Source of the DNA: RH-AL1 sp965277735
Lineage (GTDB): Bacteria > Pseudomonadota > Alphaproteobacteria > Rhizobiales > Beijerinckiaceae
Direction: 5' to 3'
Assembly (NCBI GenBank): GCA_965277735.1
Contig: CBDIDO010000003.1
Span: 2,046,001-2,110,000 of the forward strand
Length of the DNA: 64,000 nt
Positions 1-10,186 of this stretch are shown here, piece after piece. How positions within the stretch are numbered: the first letter of the stretch is position 1; each line of letters opens with the position of its first letter. The position numbers and the translations under genes were made by a program. Below the pieces are notes generated by a model that saw only the letters and a program-made list of their open reading frames with translations, did no database searches and was not told the DNA's origin.

Positions 1-651
1 CGGCGCGCGCATCTTCAGGATCGTCGTCACGAAGTTGACGCCGGTGAGCAGCGTGCCGACGCCGGAGATCTGCAACGCCCACAGCTGGTAGTCGATGCCG
101 ACGCCGGGTGAGAACTTGATGCCGGAAAGCGGTGGGTAGGCGAGCCAGCCGGCCGTGCCGAATTCGCCGATGACGAGCGACATGTTGACGAGCAGCACGC
201 CCGAGGCGGTCAGCCAGAACGAGACCGAGTTGAAGGTCGGGAACGCCACGTCGCGCACGCCGAGCTGCAGAGGCAGGATGAAGTTCATCAGGCCGATCAG
301 GAACGGCATCGCCACGAAGAAGATCATGATCGTGCCGTGCGCGGAGAAGATCTGGTCGTAATGCTCCGGCGGCAGGTAACCCTGCGAATGCAGGGCGATC
401 GCCTGCTGCGAGCGCATCATGATCGCGTCGGTGAAGCCGCGCACCAGCATGACCAGCGCGAGCAGGCAGTACATGACGCCGATGCGCTTGTGGTCGACGG
501 AGGTGATCCACTCGTTCCAGAGGTAGGGGACATAGCCCTTCACCGTCACCCACGTCAGCACGCCGACGATCGCGATGATCATCATCGCCGAGGCGGCCAT
601 CGGGATCGGCTGGCTGAACGGGATCGCATCCCAGCTGAGCTTACCCAGCAT
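1..651 (-). CDS. cyoB: Cytochrome bo3 ubiquinol oxidase subunit I, N-terminal 217 residues (runs off the window)
   Basis: Heme-copper quinol oxidase catalytic subunit of the inner membrane, which oxidises ubiquinol and reduces oxygen while pumping protons. Only the first 217 codons are present, because the gene continues past base 1. The N-terminus follows E. coli CyoB almost segment by segment: MLGKLSWDAIPF, SVDHKRIGVMY, RGFTDAIMMRSQQA, then the low-spin heme ligand region SAHGTIMIFFVAMPF, and LAYPPLSGIKFSPGVG. The quinol-oxidase type, rather than cytochrome c oxidase, is inferred from this match and from a CyoA-like partner 51 bases upstream. ATG at 651. Confidence 0.95.
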   Translation of the reverse strand, partial: MLGKLSWDAIPFSQPIPMAASAMMIIAIVGVLTWVTVKGYVPYLWNEWITSVDHKRIGVMYCLLALVMLVRGFTDAIMMRSQQAIALHSQGYLPPEHYDQIFSAHGTIMIFFVAMPFLIGLMNFILPLQLGVRDVAFPTFNSVSFWLTASGVLLVNMSLVIGEFGTAGWLAYPPLSGIKFSPGVGIDYQLWALQISGVGTLLTGVNFVTTILKMRAP

Positions 652-702
652 TCTCACTATTCCTTGTGTCTCGAGAGCGCGTGCGTCGGGGCTCGCGGGC
701 GG

Positions 703-1599
703 TTATTGCGGGTTTGTCTTTTGCGGCGGTCCGACCTGCTCGGGCGCGGTCTCGTTGACGATCGCGGCGAAGAGGTTCGGGTCGGCCGATTTGTAGGTCG
801 CGACTTGCGCCTTGCCGCTGACGCCGGCGAGCTTGGCGTAGGTCGCCGTGTCCATCGCGTCGGACGAGCCCTTGGCGGTGTCGACCCATTTCGAGAAGTC
901 GTCGGCCTGGACGGCGTGCACGTCGAAATGCATGTCGGAGAAGCCGTCGCCCGACAGCATGCCGGAGAGGCCCGGATACACACCGACCTTGTCGGCCTGC
1001 AGGTTCAGCTGTGTCGTCATGCCGGCCATCGAGTAGATCATGCCGCCGAGCCGCGGCACGAAGAACGCATTCCACACCGAGGCCGAGGTGATCGAGAAAT
1101 GCACCGGGCGACCGGTCGGCAGATAGAGCTGATTGACGGTGGCGACGCCCTGCTCGGGATATATGAAGAGCCACTTCCAATCCATCGAGACGACCTGGAC
1201 CTCGAGCGGCTTCTCCCCCTTGGCGATCGGCAACGGCTTGTAGGGGTCGAGCGCGTGCGAGCCGTACCAGGCGACGCCGCCAAGCACCATGATCGTCAGC
1301 ATCGGGATCGACCAGACGACGAGCTCGAGCGTGCCGTTGAACTCCCACTCCGGCAGGTAGAACGCGCGGTCGTTGGAGCCGCGGAACCACCAGGCGAAGG
1401 CGACCACCGCAATGAGCACCGGCACGATGATGACAAGCATGATCGCGAGCGAGTCGACCAGGATCAGAAGCTGGTTCCGCCCGACGGGCCCTGCCGGGTC
1501 CATGATGCCGAGATCGCAGCCGCAGAGCAGGAGCGGAAGCAGAGCGGCCGCAACGATTTTCCAGTTGCGCCTGAGCGGGACAACAAGAGGACCGGCCAA
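703..1599 (-). CDS. cyoA: Cytochrome bo3 ubiquinol oxidase subunit II (lipoprotein)
   Basis: Subunit II of the quinol oxidase, first gene of a cyo operon read leftwards into cyoB. I place the start at TTG 1599 because GGGAG lies six bases upstream. The product then begins LAGPLVVPLRRNWK and has a hydrophobic signal ending in a lipobox (LLLCGC, Cys28), as in E. coli CyoA. An upstream ATG at 1707 would add 36 residues that do not look like a signal. Two membrane helices follow, then the periplasmic cupredoxin domain (VVSMDWKWLFIYPEQG, ASVWNAFFVPRLGGMIYSM). The Cys/His CuA ligands are absent, as expected for a quinol oxidase. The Asn/Pro-rich tail ends at residue 298. Confidence 0.93.
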   Translation of the reverse strand: MAGPLVVPLRRNWKIVAAALLPLLLCGCDLGIMDPAGPVGRNQLLILVDSLAIMLVIIVPVLIAVVAFAWWFRGSNDRAFYLPEWEFNGTLELVVWSIPMLTIMVLGGVAWYGSHALDPYKPLPIAKGEKPLEVQVVSMDWKWLFIYPEQGVATVNQLYLPTGRPVHFSITSASVWNAFFVPRLGGMIYSMAGMTTQLNLQADKVGVYPGLSGMLSGDGFSDMHFDVHAVQADDFSKWVDTAKGSSDAMDTATYAKLAGVSGKAQVATYKSADPNLFAAIVNETAPEQVGPPQKTNPQ

Positions 1600-1723
1600 T
1601 CGAGACTCCCGCGCTGCATTGCACTCGTTTCCCGCGTGCTTTGCTCCAAATCGATGCAGACCACAATAGCGATCGTCTGCGACAGAGCTGCATCGCGAAT
1701 AAGTCATGTTGCGATATTGGCGC

Positions 1724-1754
1724 GTGCACCGCCGATAAGGTTTCGGCGGTGCAC
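1724..1754. promoter_or_regulatory. Perfect 12-bp inverted repeat between divergent cyoA and rpsB
   Basis: GTGCACCGCCGA (1724-1735) and TCGGCGGTGCAC (1743-1754) are exact inverse complements separated by seven bases. The site lies in the 336-base gap between cyoA and rpsB, about 125 bases upstream of the cyoA start. It has no T-tract, so a terminator is unlikely. A dyad operator for the oxidase operon, or a transcript hairpin, is an inference. Apart from this and the rpsB promoter, I see nothing else in the gap. Confidence 0.45.
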
Positions 1755-1799
1755 AATAAGGCTCGGGGCGTTATGGTCGTGCCATCGCCGGGATTTTCC

Positions 1800-1828
1800 T
1801 TGCCGCGGCAGCGCTGCGCCATTATAGG
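1800..1828 (+). promoter_or_regulatory. Predicted sigma70-type promoter of rpsB-tsf
   Basis: TTGCCG (1800-1805) and TATAGG (1823-1828) are spaced by 17 bases, a good fit to the alphaproteobacterial housekeeping promoter (CTTGNC-N17-CTATAT-like). It lies 108 bases upstream of rpsB, leaving room for an untranslated leader. Prediction from sequence only. Confidence 0.55.
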
Positions 1829-1935
1829 AGCGCCCATCCCACACGAGGATCGTGCGCGCCTGCTTCAAGGCGTGCTTCCGGTGCCCCTCGGGGCTCAACC
1901 GATCCGCGGCGGTCTAACCGGAGAATAACAGGTCT

Positions 1936-3003
<1,068 letters not shown>

Positions 3004-3040
3004 GCGCTCTCCGCTCCGCGAGCGGGCGAAGGCACGGCGC

Positions 3041-3191
3041 TCCCTTCTCCCACTTGCGGGAGAAGGTGGCCCGACGAAGTCGGGTCGGATGAGGGGACTT
3101 TCCGCCTCTCGCCGATCGTCGCCCAAGCGGAAAGACCCCTCATCCGACCCCGCTTTGCGGGGCCACCTTCTCCCGCAAGCGGGAGAAGGGA
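3041..3191. repeat. Large inverted repeat (RPE/MITE-like palindrome) between rpsB and tsf
   Basis: The left arm (about 3041-3107) and right arm (about 3125-3191) are near-perfect inverse complements of about 65 bases around an 18-base centre. Each arm contains its own small palindrome (CTTCTCCC...GGGAGAAG). Such GGGAGAAGG/CCTCATCCGAC elements are dispersed in many alphaproteobacterial genomes. In the rpsB-tsf transcript it would fold into one very long hairpin ending 20 bases before the tsf start, so it may affect readthrough, stability or tsf translation. Confidence 0.8.
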
Positions 3192-3211
3192 GACCACAAG
3201 GACCAGGTGCG

Positions 3212-4129
3212 ATGGCGAACATTTCTGCAGCGATGGTGAAGGAGCTTCGCGAGAAGACCGGCGCCGGGATGATGGACTGCAAGACGGCGCTGACCGAGTC
3301 GGGCGGCGACATCGAAGCCGGCGTGGATTGGCTGCGCAAGAAGGGCCTCTCCAAGGCCGCCAAGAAGGGCGACCGCGTCGCCGCCGAAGGTCTGATCGGT
3401 GCCGCGCTCGGCGCGACCGAGGCCGTCGTCGTCGAGGTCAATTCGGAGACCGATTTCGTCGCCCGCAACAACGACTTCCAGACGCTGGTGCGCAACATCG
3501 CCGACGTCGCGCTGAAGGCGAAGAGCGACGATGTCGCGGCGATCAAGGCTGCGTCCTATCCCAAGGGCGGCACGGTCGAGGCGGCGATCACCCACGCGAT
3601 CGCAACCATCGGCGAGAACATGAATCTGCGTCGCGCCGCGCGCCTGTCGGTCACCAAGGGTGCCATCGGCTCCTACGTGCACGGCCAGGTGTCGGACGGC
3701 CTCGGCAAGATCGGCGTGCTCGTCGCCCTCGAGTCGGACAAGGATGCCGCCAGCCTCGAGGCGCTCGGCCGCAAGATCGCGCAGCATATCGCCGCGGCGA
3801 ACCCGATCGCGCTCGACTCGTCGGCGATCGACCCCGACGTCATCGCCCGCGAGAAGGCGGTGCTGATGGAGAAGAACGCGGCCGGCAAGCCGGCCAACGT
3901 CGCCGAGAAGATCGTCGAGGGTGGCCTGAAGACCTACTTCAAGGAGAACTGCCTCGTCGACCAGCTCTCGATCCACGAGGACCACGGCAAGAAGGCGATC
4001 GGCCAGGTCGCCAAGGAAGCCGGCGCGACCATCAAGGGCTTCGTCCGCTTCGGCCTCGGCGAGGGTGTCGAGAAGGGCGAGGGCCCCGACTTCGCGAGCG
4101 AAGTCGCGGCGATGTCGTCAAAGAAGTAA
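3212..4129 (+). CDS. tsf: Translation elongation factor Ts
   Basis: Guanine-nucleotide exchange factor for EF-Tu in the cytoplasm. The N-terminal UBA-like helical domain (MANISAAMVKELREKTGAG, MMDCKTALTESGGD) is followed by the core dimerisation domains with VVEVNSETDFVARN (about residues 75-88) and the conserved VDQLSIHED near the end. Length 305 matches the family. ATG 3212 is chosen because it begins the canonical N-terminus; an in-frame extension upstream runs through the palindromic repeat and is not protein-like. No pyrH follows, unlike most relatives. Confidence 0.97.
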   Translation: MANISAAMVKELREKTGAGMMDCKTALTESGGDIEAGVDWLRKKGLSKAAKKGDRVAAEGLIGAALGATEAVVVEVNSETDFVARNNDFQTLVRNIADVALKAKSDDVAAIKAASYPKGGTVEAAITHAIATIGENMNLRRAARLSVTKGAIGSYVHGQVSDGLGKIGVLVALESDKDAASLEALGRKIAQHIAAANPIALDSSAIDPDVIAREKAVLMEKNAAGKPANVAEKIVEGGLKTYFKENCLVDQLSIHEDHGKKAIGQVAKEAGATIKGFVRFGLGEGVEKGEGPDFASEVAAMSSKK

Positions 4130-4139
4130 GAGCCTAGAG

Positions 4140-4162
4140 CTGGGCGGCGGTCAGCCGCCCAG
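4140..4162. terminator. Hairpin between convergent tsf and mocA-like gene
   Basis: CTGGGCGGC (4140-4148) and GCCGCCCAG (4154-4162) form a perfect 9-bp stem with a 5-base loop. The loop contains the stop codon of the leftward gene. Placed between two converging genes and symmetrical, it could stop transcription from both sides, although there is no T-run. Confidence 0.5.
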
Positions 4163-4745
4163 ATCGCGCAACGCGTCCCGCGTGTCGATATCGAGCTCGA
4201 TGCCGGGATCGTCCACGGGGCAGGGCAGGATTGTCCGCCCGTACTCGGCGAGCAGCTTGCGCGCACCGGCATCGCCTTCGAGGCGCGCCACCTCCGAAAA
4301 CAACGCCCGGCCAAGCAGCACCGGATTGCCCTGACGTTCCGCGTGAACAGGGACGACGGCATCGGGCGCCGGCTGCGTCGCGGCGAAAGCCCCGATGAGC
4401 GAGTCGAGCGTCGCTAGGGAGACGCGCGGCATGTCTGCGAGCAGGACGAGCGTGCCGTCGATGTGCGGGGGCAGGGCGGCGATGCCGGCCTTCACCGAGC
4501 TCGCCATGCCGCTCGCGTAGCTCGCGTTGTGGACCAGCGTCACCGGCAGGTCGGCGAGCGCCGCCGCGACTCCGTCTGCAGCCTGCCCGGTCACCACCAA
4601 CGTCCGCGTCGCGCGCGAGGCCAGGGCGCACTCGGCGACGTGACGCACCAGCGGCTTGCCGTCGAGCATCGCCAGGATCTTGGACTCGTCCGGCCCGGCG
4701 CCGAACCGCGAGGCGCGACCGGCCGCCAGCACGATGGCGGCGACC

Positions 4746-4753
<8 letters not shown>
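4151..4753 (-). CDS. MocA-like nucleotidyltransferase (molybdenum cofactor cytidylyltransferase family)
   Basis: Predicted NTP transferase (200 aa) of the MobA/MocA type. It carries the nucleotide-binding signature VAAIVLAAGRASRFG at residues 4-18, KILAMLDGKPLVRHV, and the LLADMPRVS metal/nucleotide motif near residue 105. MocA transfers CMP to molybdopterin to make the MCD cofactor of xanthine-oxidase-family enzymes. The ATG overlaps the end of the upstream MoeA-like gene by eight bases (ATGGCTGA), so translation is coupled. Its neighbours (MoeA-like, XdhC halves) support a role in cofactor finishing. A possible client is the aldehyde oxidoreductase at 34.7-38.5 kb. Confidence 0.85.
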
Positions 4754-5758
<1,005 letters not shown>

Positions 5759-5762
<4 letters not shown>

Positions 5763-6469
5763 GCGGCCGCCCCGACGGCGGCGGTCTCGCTCCGGCGCGG
5801 CTTGCGGCGCAGCGCGGCGACGATCTCGCCCAGGATCGCCACCGCGATCTCGGCCGGGCTTACGGCGCCGATGTCGAGGCCGATCGGCGCGTGGATCCGC
5901 GTCAGCTCGTCGGGTGAAAAACCTTCCGCCTGCATGCGCTCGAGGCGCCGCCCATGCGTCTTCCGCGAGCCGAGCGCGCCGACGTAGAAGCAATTCGCTC
6001 TCAGAGCGGCGACGAGGGCGGGATCGTCGATCTTCGGATCGTGGGTGAGCAGGCAAACGGCGGTGTAGCGATCGAGGCCGATCCGCTCGAGCGCATCGTC
6101 GGGCCATTCGGTCATCAGCGCGACGTCGGGGAAGCGCTCGGGCGTCGCGAAGGCGGTGCGCGGGTCGACGATCGTCACGTCGAGCTCGGCGAGCCGCGCC
6201 ATCGTCGCCAGGGCTTGTGAGATGTGCACCGCGCCGACCACGACGAGACGCACCGAGGGCACCTGCACCGTGACGAAATGCGTGCCGTCGGGAAGAAGGC
6301 CGCTCTTGCCGAGCCGCAGGCGCTCGCCGATCGCCTCGCCCAGCGGGTCACGATCGAGCGCGTCCGCCTCGACCACGCGCTGAGCGCCGCCGGCGATGTC
6401 GGTGACGAGCGCCACCGGGCGGCGCGTGGCGCGCGCTTCGTTCAGCTTGGCGAGGTCGGCGAGCCGCAT
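5759..6469 (-). CDS. XdhC C-terminal (Rossmann) domain protein
   Basis: This 236-residue protein has the XdhC_C Rossmann region (VRLVVVGAVHISQALATMA, about residues 73-91; VCLLTHDPKIDDPAL; YVGALGSRKTHGRRLERM; IHAPIGLDIGAVSPAEIAVAI). XdhC proteins bind the finished molybdenum cofactor, support its sulfuration and insert it into xanthine-dehydrogenase-type enzymes. Here the N-terminal CoxI-like domain is a separate gene directly upstream, whose stop codon touches this ATG (TGAATG). The two halves probably act together. The about 70 N-terminal residues preceding the Rossmann motif resemble another XdhC/CoxI-like segment. Confidence 0.85.
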
Positions 6470-6799
6470 TCAGTCGAGCCTCTCGACATAGACCTTGATG
6501 CGGCCGCCGCAGGAGAGGCCGCGCTGCCAGGCGGTCTCGTCGGCAACGCCGAACTCGAGCACGCGGGCGGCGCCGGCCTCGATGACCTCCAGGGCCTCGG
6601 CGACAACATCGCCCTCGACGCAGCCGCCCGACACCGAGCCGAGGAAGCGCCCGTCGCCGTCGATTACGAGATGGCTGCCGACGGGGCGCGGTGCCGAGCC
6701 CCAGGTCTCGACGACTGTGGCGATCGCCACGGCCTTGCCGGCCTCGCGCCAAGCCTGCGCTTCGGTGAGGATGTCGTCGTCGGTGGCGAGCATAGGCAT
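6470..6799 (-). CDS. XdhC/CoxI N-terminal domain protein
   Basis: A 109-residue stand-alone XdhC_CoxI domain. It has AIATVVETWGSAPRPVGSHL (residues 24-43), the SVSGGCVEGDVV motif carrying the conserved cysteine, and GLSCGGRIKVYVE. In most XdhC proteins this region is fused to the Rossmann domain, which here is the next gene. First gene of a four-gene translationally coupled row (XdhC-N, XdhC-C, MoeA-like, MocA-like). Accessory factor for a molybdenum hydroxylase; the client is not adjacent. Confidence 0.85.
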   Translation of the reverse strand: MPMLATDDDILTEAQAWREAGKAVAIATVVETWGSAPRPVGSHLVIDGDGRFLGSVSGGCVEGDVVAEALEVIEAGAARVLEFGVADETAWQRGLSCGGRIKVYVERLD

Positions 6800-6858
6800 A
6801 GCGCTATATAGGCGCGTCCGCCCGCTGGAGGCGAGGGTGCGGGATCAGTTGGCTCGGA

Positions 6859-7539
6859 TCAGCTCTTTTTGGCGACCAGCGGGTCGAGGATCTTGGCGAG
6901 CGACTGCTCGGTCACCTCGCCGATGACCTTCTCGCCGTTGACGAAGAAGGTCGGGGTGGCGGTGACGCCGAAGGTTTTCGAGCCGCGGTCGGACACCGCA
7001 TAGACCTGATCCTGGAGCTTCTGGTCCTTCAGGCAGGTGTCGAATTGATCCTTGCTCATGCCGGTAAGCCGCAGCGCGTTGCGCAGAGCCTCGAGCGGCT
7101 TGTCGGTGTAGGCCCAGCTCTGCTGCTGGTCGAAGAGCAGGTCGACGACGGCGTTGCGCTTGTCCGGCCCCTCGCAGCGCGCCAGCATGAAGGCGGCGGC
7201 AGCCAGAGGGTCGAGCGGGAACTCGCGCAGCACGAACCGCGCCTTGCCGGTGTCGATGTAGGTCTTGACGAGCCACGGGAAGACGGTCGCGTGGAAATGC
7301 GCGCAGTGCGGGCAGGTCATCGACGCGTATTCGACGATCGTCACCGGCGCATCGGCCTTGCCCAGGAAGACGTCGGGCAGTGCTCCCGCCGCCATCATCT
7401 CCTCCTGCGGCACCTTCATCGGCGTATCCGCCGGCTGCTGCGCATGCAGCGGCGCGACGCCGAGCAGCGCGATTGCCGAGCCGGCGAGCAGAAGGCCTTG
7501 GAGGACGTCGCGTCGGGAGCGCATGTCGAGGAGCATCAT
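6859..7539 (-). CDS. DsbA-family thiol:disulfide oxidoreductase, Tat-type signal
   Basis: Periplasmic thioredoxin-fold protein of 226 residues. The signal peptide contains a twin-arginine motif (SRRDVL) and a cleavage region near LHAQQ. The DsbA active site is CPHC in ASMTCPHCAHFH (about residue 75), followed by the helical insertion and the cis-proline loop TATPTFFVNG. It resembles the DsbA/BdbD-like proteins that oxidise exported proteins. ATG codons at 7539, 7536 and 7524 are all possible; the last directly precedes the Tat motif. Separate from the genes on either side by 59 and 76 bases. Confidence 0.85.
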   Translation of the reverse strand: MMLLDMRSRRDVLQGLLLAGSAIALLGVAPLHAQQPADTPMKVPQEEMMAAGALPDVFLGKADAPVTIVEYASMTCPHCAHFHATVFPWLVKTYIDTGKARFVLREFPLDPLAAAAFMLARCEGPDKRNAVVDLLFDQQQSWAYTDKPLEALRNALRLTGMSKDQFDTCLKDQKLQDQVYAVSDRGSKTFGVTATPTFFVNGEKVIGEVTEQSLAKILDPLVAKKS

Positions 7540-7615
7540 CTCGTCCGGGTTTGCGGTGTGGCGCGCACCATATAGCGTTCGAAGAGCCGAACAAGAAGCC
7601 GCGCAGGCCTATGCC

Positions 7616-8239
7616 TCACGCCGGACGCAGCCCCTGCTGCAGCGCGGACATCGTGTCGCGGAAGCCGGCCGGGCCGTCGACGAAGCGCTCCATCATCAGC
7701 GCGCCCTCGAGCGTGGCCACGATCAGGCGGGCGAAGGACGCCGGCTCGACTTCGGGGCGGACGGTCCCGTTGACGCGCCCCTCGCTCAGGACGCGTGTAA
7801 GCCAGGCGATGTGCTCGGAGAAGAACCGCTTGAGGTCCTCGCGCAGCCGCGGGGGCAGGGTGTCGTGCTCGGCCGCGAGTGCGGCGCAGAGGCAGCCGAG
7901 GCCTTGCTCGACGCCGCCGAGATAGAGGTCGGCGTAAGCCAGCACGCGTGCGACACCGTCCTGGCTGCCCGCGAAGATGCCATCGAGCGCATCCGCGTAG
8001 CGCTCGGAATAGGACTTGAGCAGCGCGATCGCGAGGTCGGTCTTGGTCGGGAAGTGGTGGTGGATGCTCGCCTTGCGGATGCCCACCGCATCGGCCAGAT
8101 CGGCGTAGCTGAAGCCCGAATAGCCTCGCCCGCGCACGATGGCCTCGGCTTTGGTGAGGAGCGTCGACCGCGTATCCTGCGTCTGCGTCGAGATGGCGTT
8201 GGCCTCTCTGTTTTTCCCACCTTCGGTGACCGCGGTCAC
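7616..8239 (-). CDS. TetR/AcrR-family transcriptional regulator
   Basis: DNA-binding repressor, 207 residues. The N-terminal helix-turn-helix reads GFSYADLADAVGIRKASIHHHF with the typical TetR ending HHHFPTKTDL (about residues 42-72). The rest is an all-helical ligand domain with a Cys pair (GCLCAALAAEHD) seen in relatives that act with redox or quinoprotein genes. It is divergent from the metallohydrolase/SoxYZ cluster, and a palindrome at 8328-8343 in the gap is a good candidate operator. The inducer is unknown. Confidence 0.88.
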   Translation of the reverse strand: MTAVTEGGKNREANAISTQTQDTRSTLLTKAEAIVRGRGYSGFSYADLADAVGIRKASIHHHFPTKTDLAIALLKSYSERYADALDGIFAGSQDGVARVLAYADLYLGGVEQGLGCLCAALAAEHDTLPPRLREDLKRFFSEHIAWLTRVLSEGRVNGTVRPEVEPASFARLIVATLEGALMMERFVDGPAGFRDTMSALQQGLRPA

Positions 8240-8327
8240 CGTGATCGACAGGCGATTGTGAGAAGGCTAATAAGGTACCTGAAACCGGCGGTGCACGGGA
8301 ACTTTTCCTGGTCACGGCTGATTTCTC

Positions 8328-8343
8328 TACCTACTAGATGGTA
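8328..8343. promoter_or_regulatory. Candidate TetR operator (TACC-N2-CTAG-N2-GGTA)
   Basis: A 16-base dyad with outer arms TACC/GGTA and central CTAG, lying between the TetR gene and the metallohydrolase gene. It covers an upstream ATG (8338) of the metallohydrolase frame. This is a further reason to place that gene's start at 8380. Binding is inferred. Confidence 0.6.
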
Positions 8344-8379
8344 GCAAGAAACAAATCAAGCAAGGGAGGAGCGGCGTCG

Positions 8380-9330
8380 GTGACCGCGATTGACCGCATA
8401 GGCGTGGACCGTCGCAGGGCGCTGCTCGCCGGCTTCGGCGGCCTGTGTCTCTGCTGTGTGCCGGCCATCGGCTTCGCGGACTCGGCCACCGTCGAGGAGG
8501 TCGCGAGCGGCGTGTTTGTCCGCCGTGGCATCGATCAGGACGCCAGCGCGCAGAATCTCGACGCCATCGCCAACATCGGCTTCGTCATCGGCAAGGATGC
8601 CGTGCTGGTCACCGATACGGGGGGTTCGCTCGTCGACGGCAAATGGCTGCGCGCGCAGATCAAGGCAAAGACCGACAAGCCGATCAAATATGTCGTCATC
8701 AGCCACGTGCACCCGGACCATACGTTCGGCGCCGGCGCCTTCGTCGACGACAAGCCCATGTTCATCGGGCACGCCAAGCTGGCGGAAGCCCTGCGCCAGC
8801 GCGGCGCGTTCTACAAGAAGGGCCTCGCCGCCATCATCGGCGCCGACAAGGTCGGACCGATCGTGATGCCGACGCGGACGGTGGCCGACACCGACCAAGT
8901 CGATCTCGGGGACCGCGTGATCACCTTCAAGGCGCACGGTCCGGCGCACACGACGTCCGATCTCTCGATGATCGACAAGCAGAGCGGCCTGCTGCTGCCG
9001 GCCGATCTGCTGTTCGTCAAACGGATCCCCTCGCTCGACGGGAGCCTGATGGGTTGGCTGAAGGAGCTCGATGCGCTCTCGGTCATGGGCGCGCAGCGCG
9101 CGGTGCCGGGACACGGCCCGACACTCGTCGACTTCGCGCCGTCTGCGGCGGCGTTGCGCGGCTATCTCATCGATCTTCGCGACGGCGTGCGGAAAGAGAT
9201 CAAGGGCGCCGGTTCGATCCAGGCGGCGATCAATTCCGTCGGGCAGAATCAGGCGTCCAACTGGACGTTGTTTGCGGACTACAATGCCCGAAACGTCACC
9301 GAAGCCTACAGAGAACTGGAATGGGAATGA
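8380..9330 (+). CDS. Exported MBL-fold metallohydrolase (quinoprotein relay type)
   Basis: Metallo-beta-lactamase-fold protein, 316 residues, with the zinc motif HVHPDHT, a later AHGPAHTTSD histidine, the LLPADLLF aspartate and a C-terminal GHGPT. An N-terminal signal with DRRRALLAGFGG suggests Tat export. I choose GTG 8380 because AGGGAGGAG stands just upstream; ATG 8338 lies inside the operator. Together with the SoxYZ-like and CXXCW proteins that follow, it matches the set of periplasmic proteins that accompany PQQ-dependent dehydrogenases. The set is known from comparative genomics; its chemistry is not settled. No dehydrogenase gene lies in this window. Confidence 0.85.
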   Translation: MTAIDRIGVDRRRALLAGFGGLCLCCVPAIGFADSATVEEVASGVFVRRGIDQDASAQNLDAIANIGFVIGKDAVLVTDTGGSLVDGKWLRAQIKAKTDKPIKYVVISHVHPDHTFGAGAFVDDKPMFIGHAKLAEALRQRGAFYKKGLAAIIGADKVGPIVMPTRTVADTDQVDLGDRVITFKAHGPAHTTSDLSMIDKQSGLLLPADLLFVKRIPSLDGSLMGWLKELDALSVMGAQRAVPGHGPTLVDFAPSAAALRGYLIDLRDGVRKEIKGAGSIQAAINSVGQNQASNWTLFADYNARNVTEAYRELEWE

Positions 9331-9350
9331 CTTCCAAGGGAGAAAGCGCA

Positions 9351-10178
9351 ATGGCATCCATCAAGACGACGACCTTCGCGATCGCGATCGCGACCGCCGC
9401 GATGAGTGCGGCCGTGCTGCCGAGCCACGCAGGCGTCGACGATAGCGATCAGCAGCGCCAGGCGCGCTGGCAGGATCTCGCCAAGCAGATCTTCGACGGC
9501 AAGACGCCGACGACCGACGACCAGGCGATCAAGCTCGACGCGCCGAAGCGCGCCGAGGATGCGGCGCTTGTCCCGATCACGATCACACTGGCGAACCCCA
9601 AGGACGTCAAGGCGCTCTATCTCGTCATCGACGACAACCCGTCGCCCGTCGCTGCGCACTTCACCTTCGGTCCCGACATGGATCCGAAGGAGATCAAGAT
9701 GCGCGTGCGGGTCAACACCTACACCGACATGCATGTCGTCGCCGAAACCAAGGACGGTAAGCTCCTCGAGACCGTGAAGTTCGTGAAGGCCTCGGGCGGC
9801 TGCTCCGCCCCGATGGGGATGAGCGACGAGGACGCGATGAAGGGCATGGGCGACATGAAGCTCAAGCTCGCCGGCGACGTCTCCGCCAACAAGCCGGTCG
9901 ACGCGACCCTGATGATCCGCCATCCGAACTTCAACGGGATGCAGATGAACCAGGAAACGCGCCAATACACGCCGGCCCGTTACATCCAGTCGGTCGACGT
10001 CAAGTTCGACGACAAGAAGGTGTTCGATCTCGCGACCGATATCTCGCTGGCGTCGAACCCGGTCATCAACTTCGACCTCGTGCCGTCTTCGGCGAAGGGC
10101 TCGCTGCAGGTGGCCGTGAAGGACAGCCAGAACGGGCAGTGGTCGAAGACCTTCAGCGTCCCGAACGTCTCGAACTGA
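9351..10178 (+). CDS. Quinoprotein-associated SoxYZ-like carrier protein
   Basis: A fusion of SoxY-like and SoxZ-like immunoglobulin-fold domains, 275 residues, exported (signal MASIKTTTFAIAIATAAM ending near SHAG). The SoxY part (about 25-155) ends in the carrier-type Gly-Gly-Cys, KASGGCSAPMG, which in true SoxY carries sulfur intermediates. The SoxZ part (about 165-275) contains IRHPNFNGMQ and FDLVPSSAKGSL. AAGGGAGA seven bases upstream supports ATG 9351. Its place between the metallohydrolase and the CXXCW protein suggests a covalent carrier role in a periplasmic relay serving a PQQ enzyme. The cargo is unknown. Confidence 0.85.
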   Translation: MASIKTTTFAIAIATAAMSAAVLPSHAGVDDSDQQRQARWQDLAKQIFDGKTPTTDDQAIKLDAPKRAEDAALVPITITLANPKDVKALYLVIDDNPSPVAAHFTFGPDMDPKEIKMRVRVNTYTDMHVVAETKDGKLLETVKFVKASGGCSAPMGMSDEDAMKGMGDMKLKLAGDVSANKPVDATLMIRHPNFNGMQMNQETRQYTPARYIQSVDVKFDDKKVFDLATDISLASNPVINFDLVPSSAKGSLQVAVKDSQNGQWSKTFSVPNVSN

Positions 10179-10186
10179 GGCCGGCG

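Noticed and set aside
337..1827. Rightward open frame of 496 codons over cyoA/cyoB
   Set aside because: Opposite to well-matched CyoA and CyoB; composition typical of an antisense shadow.
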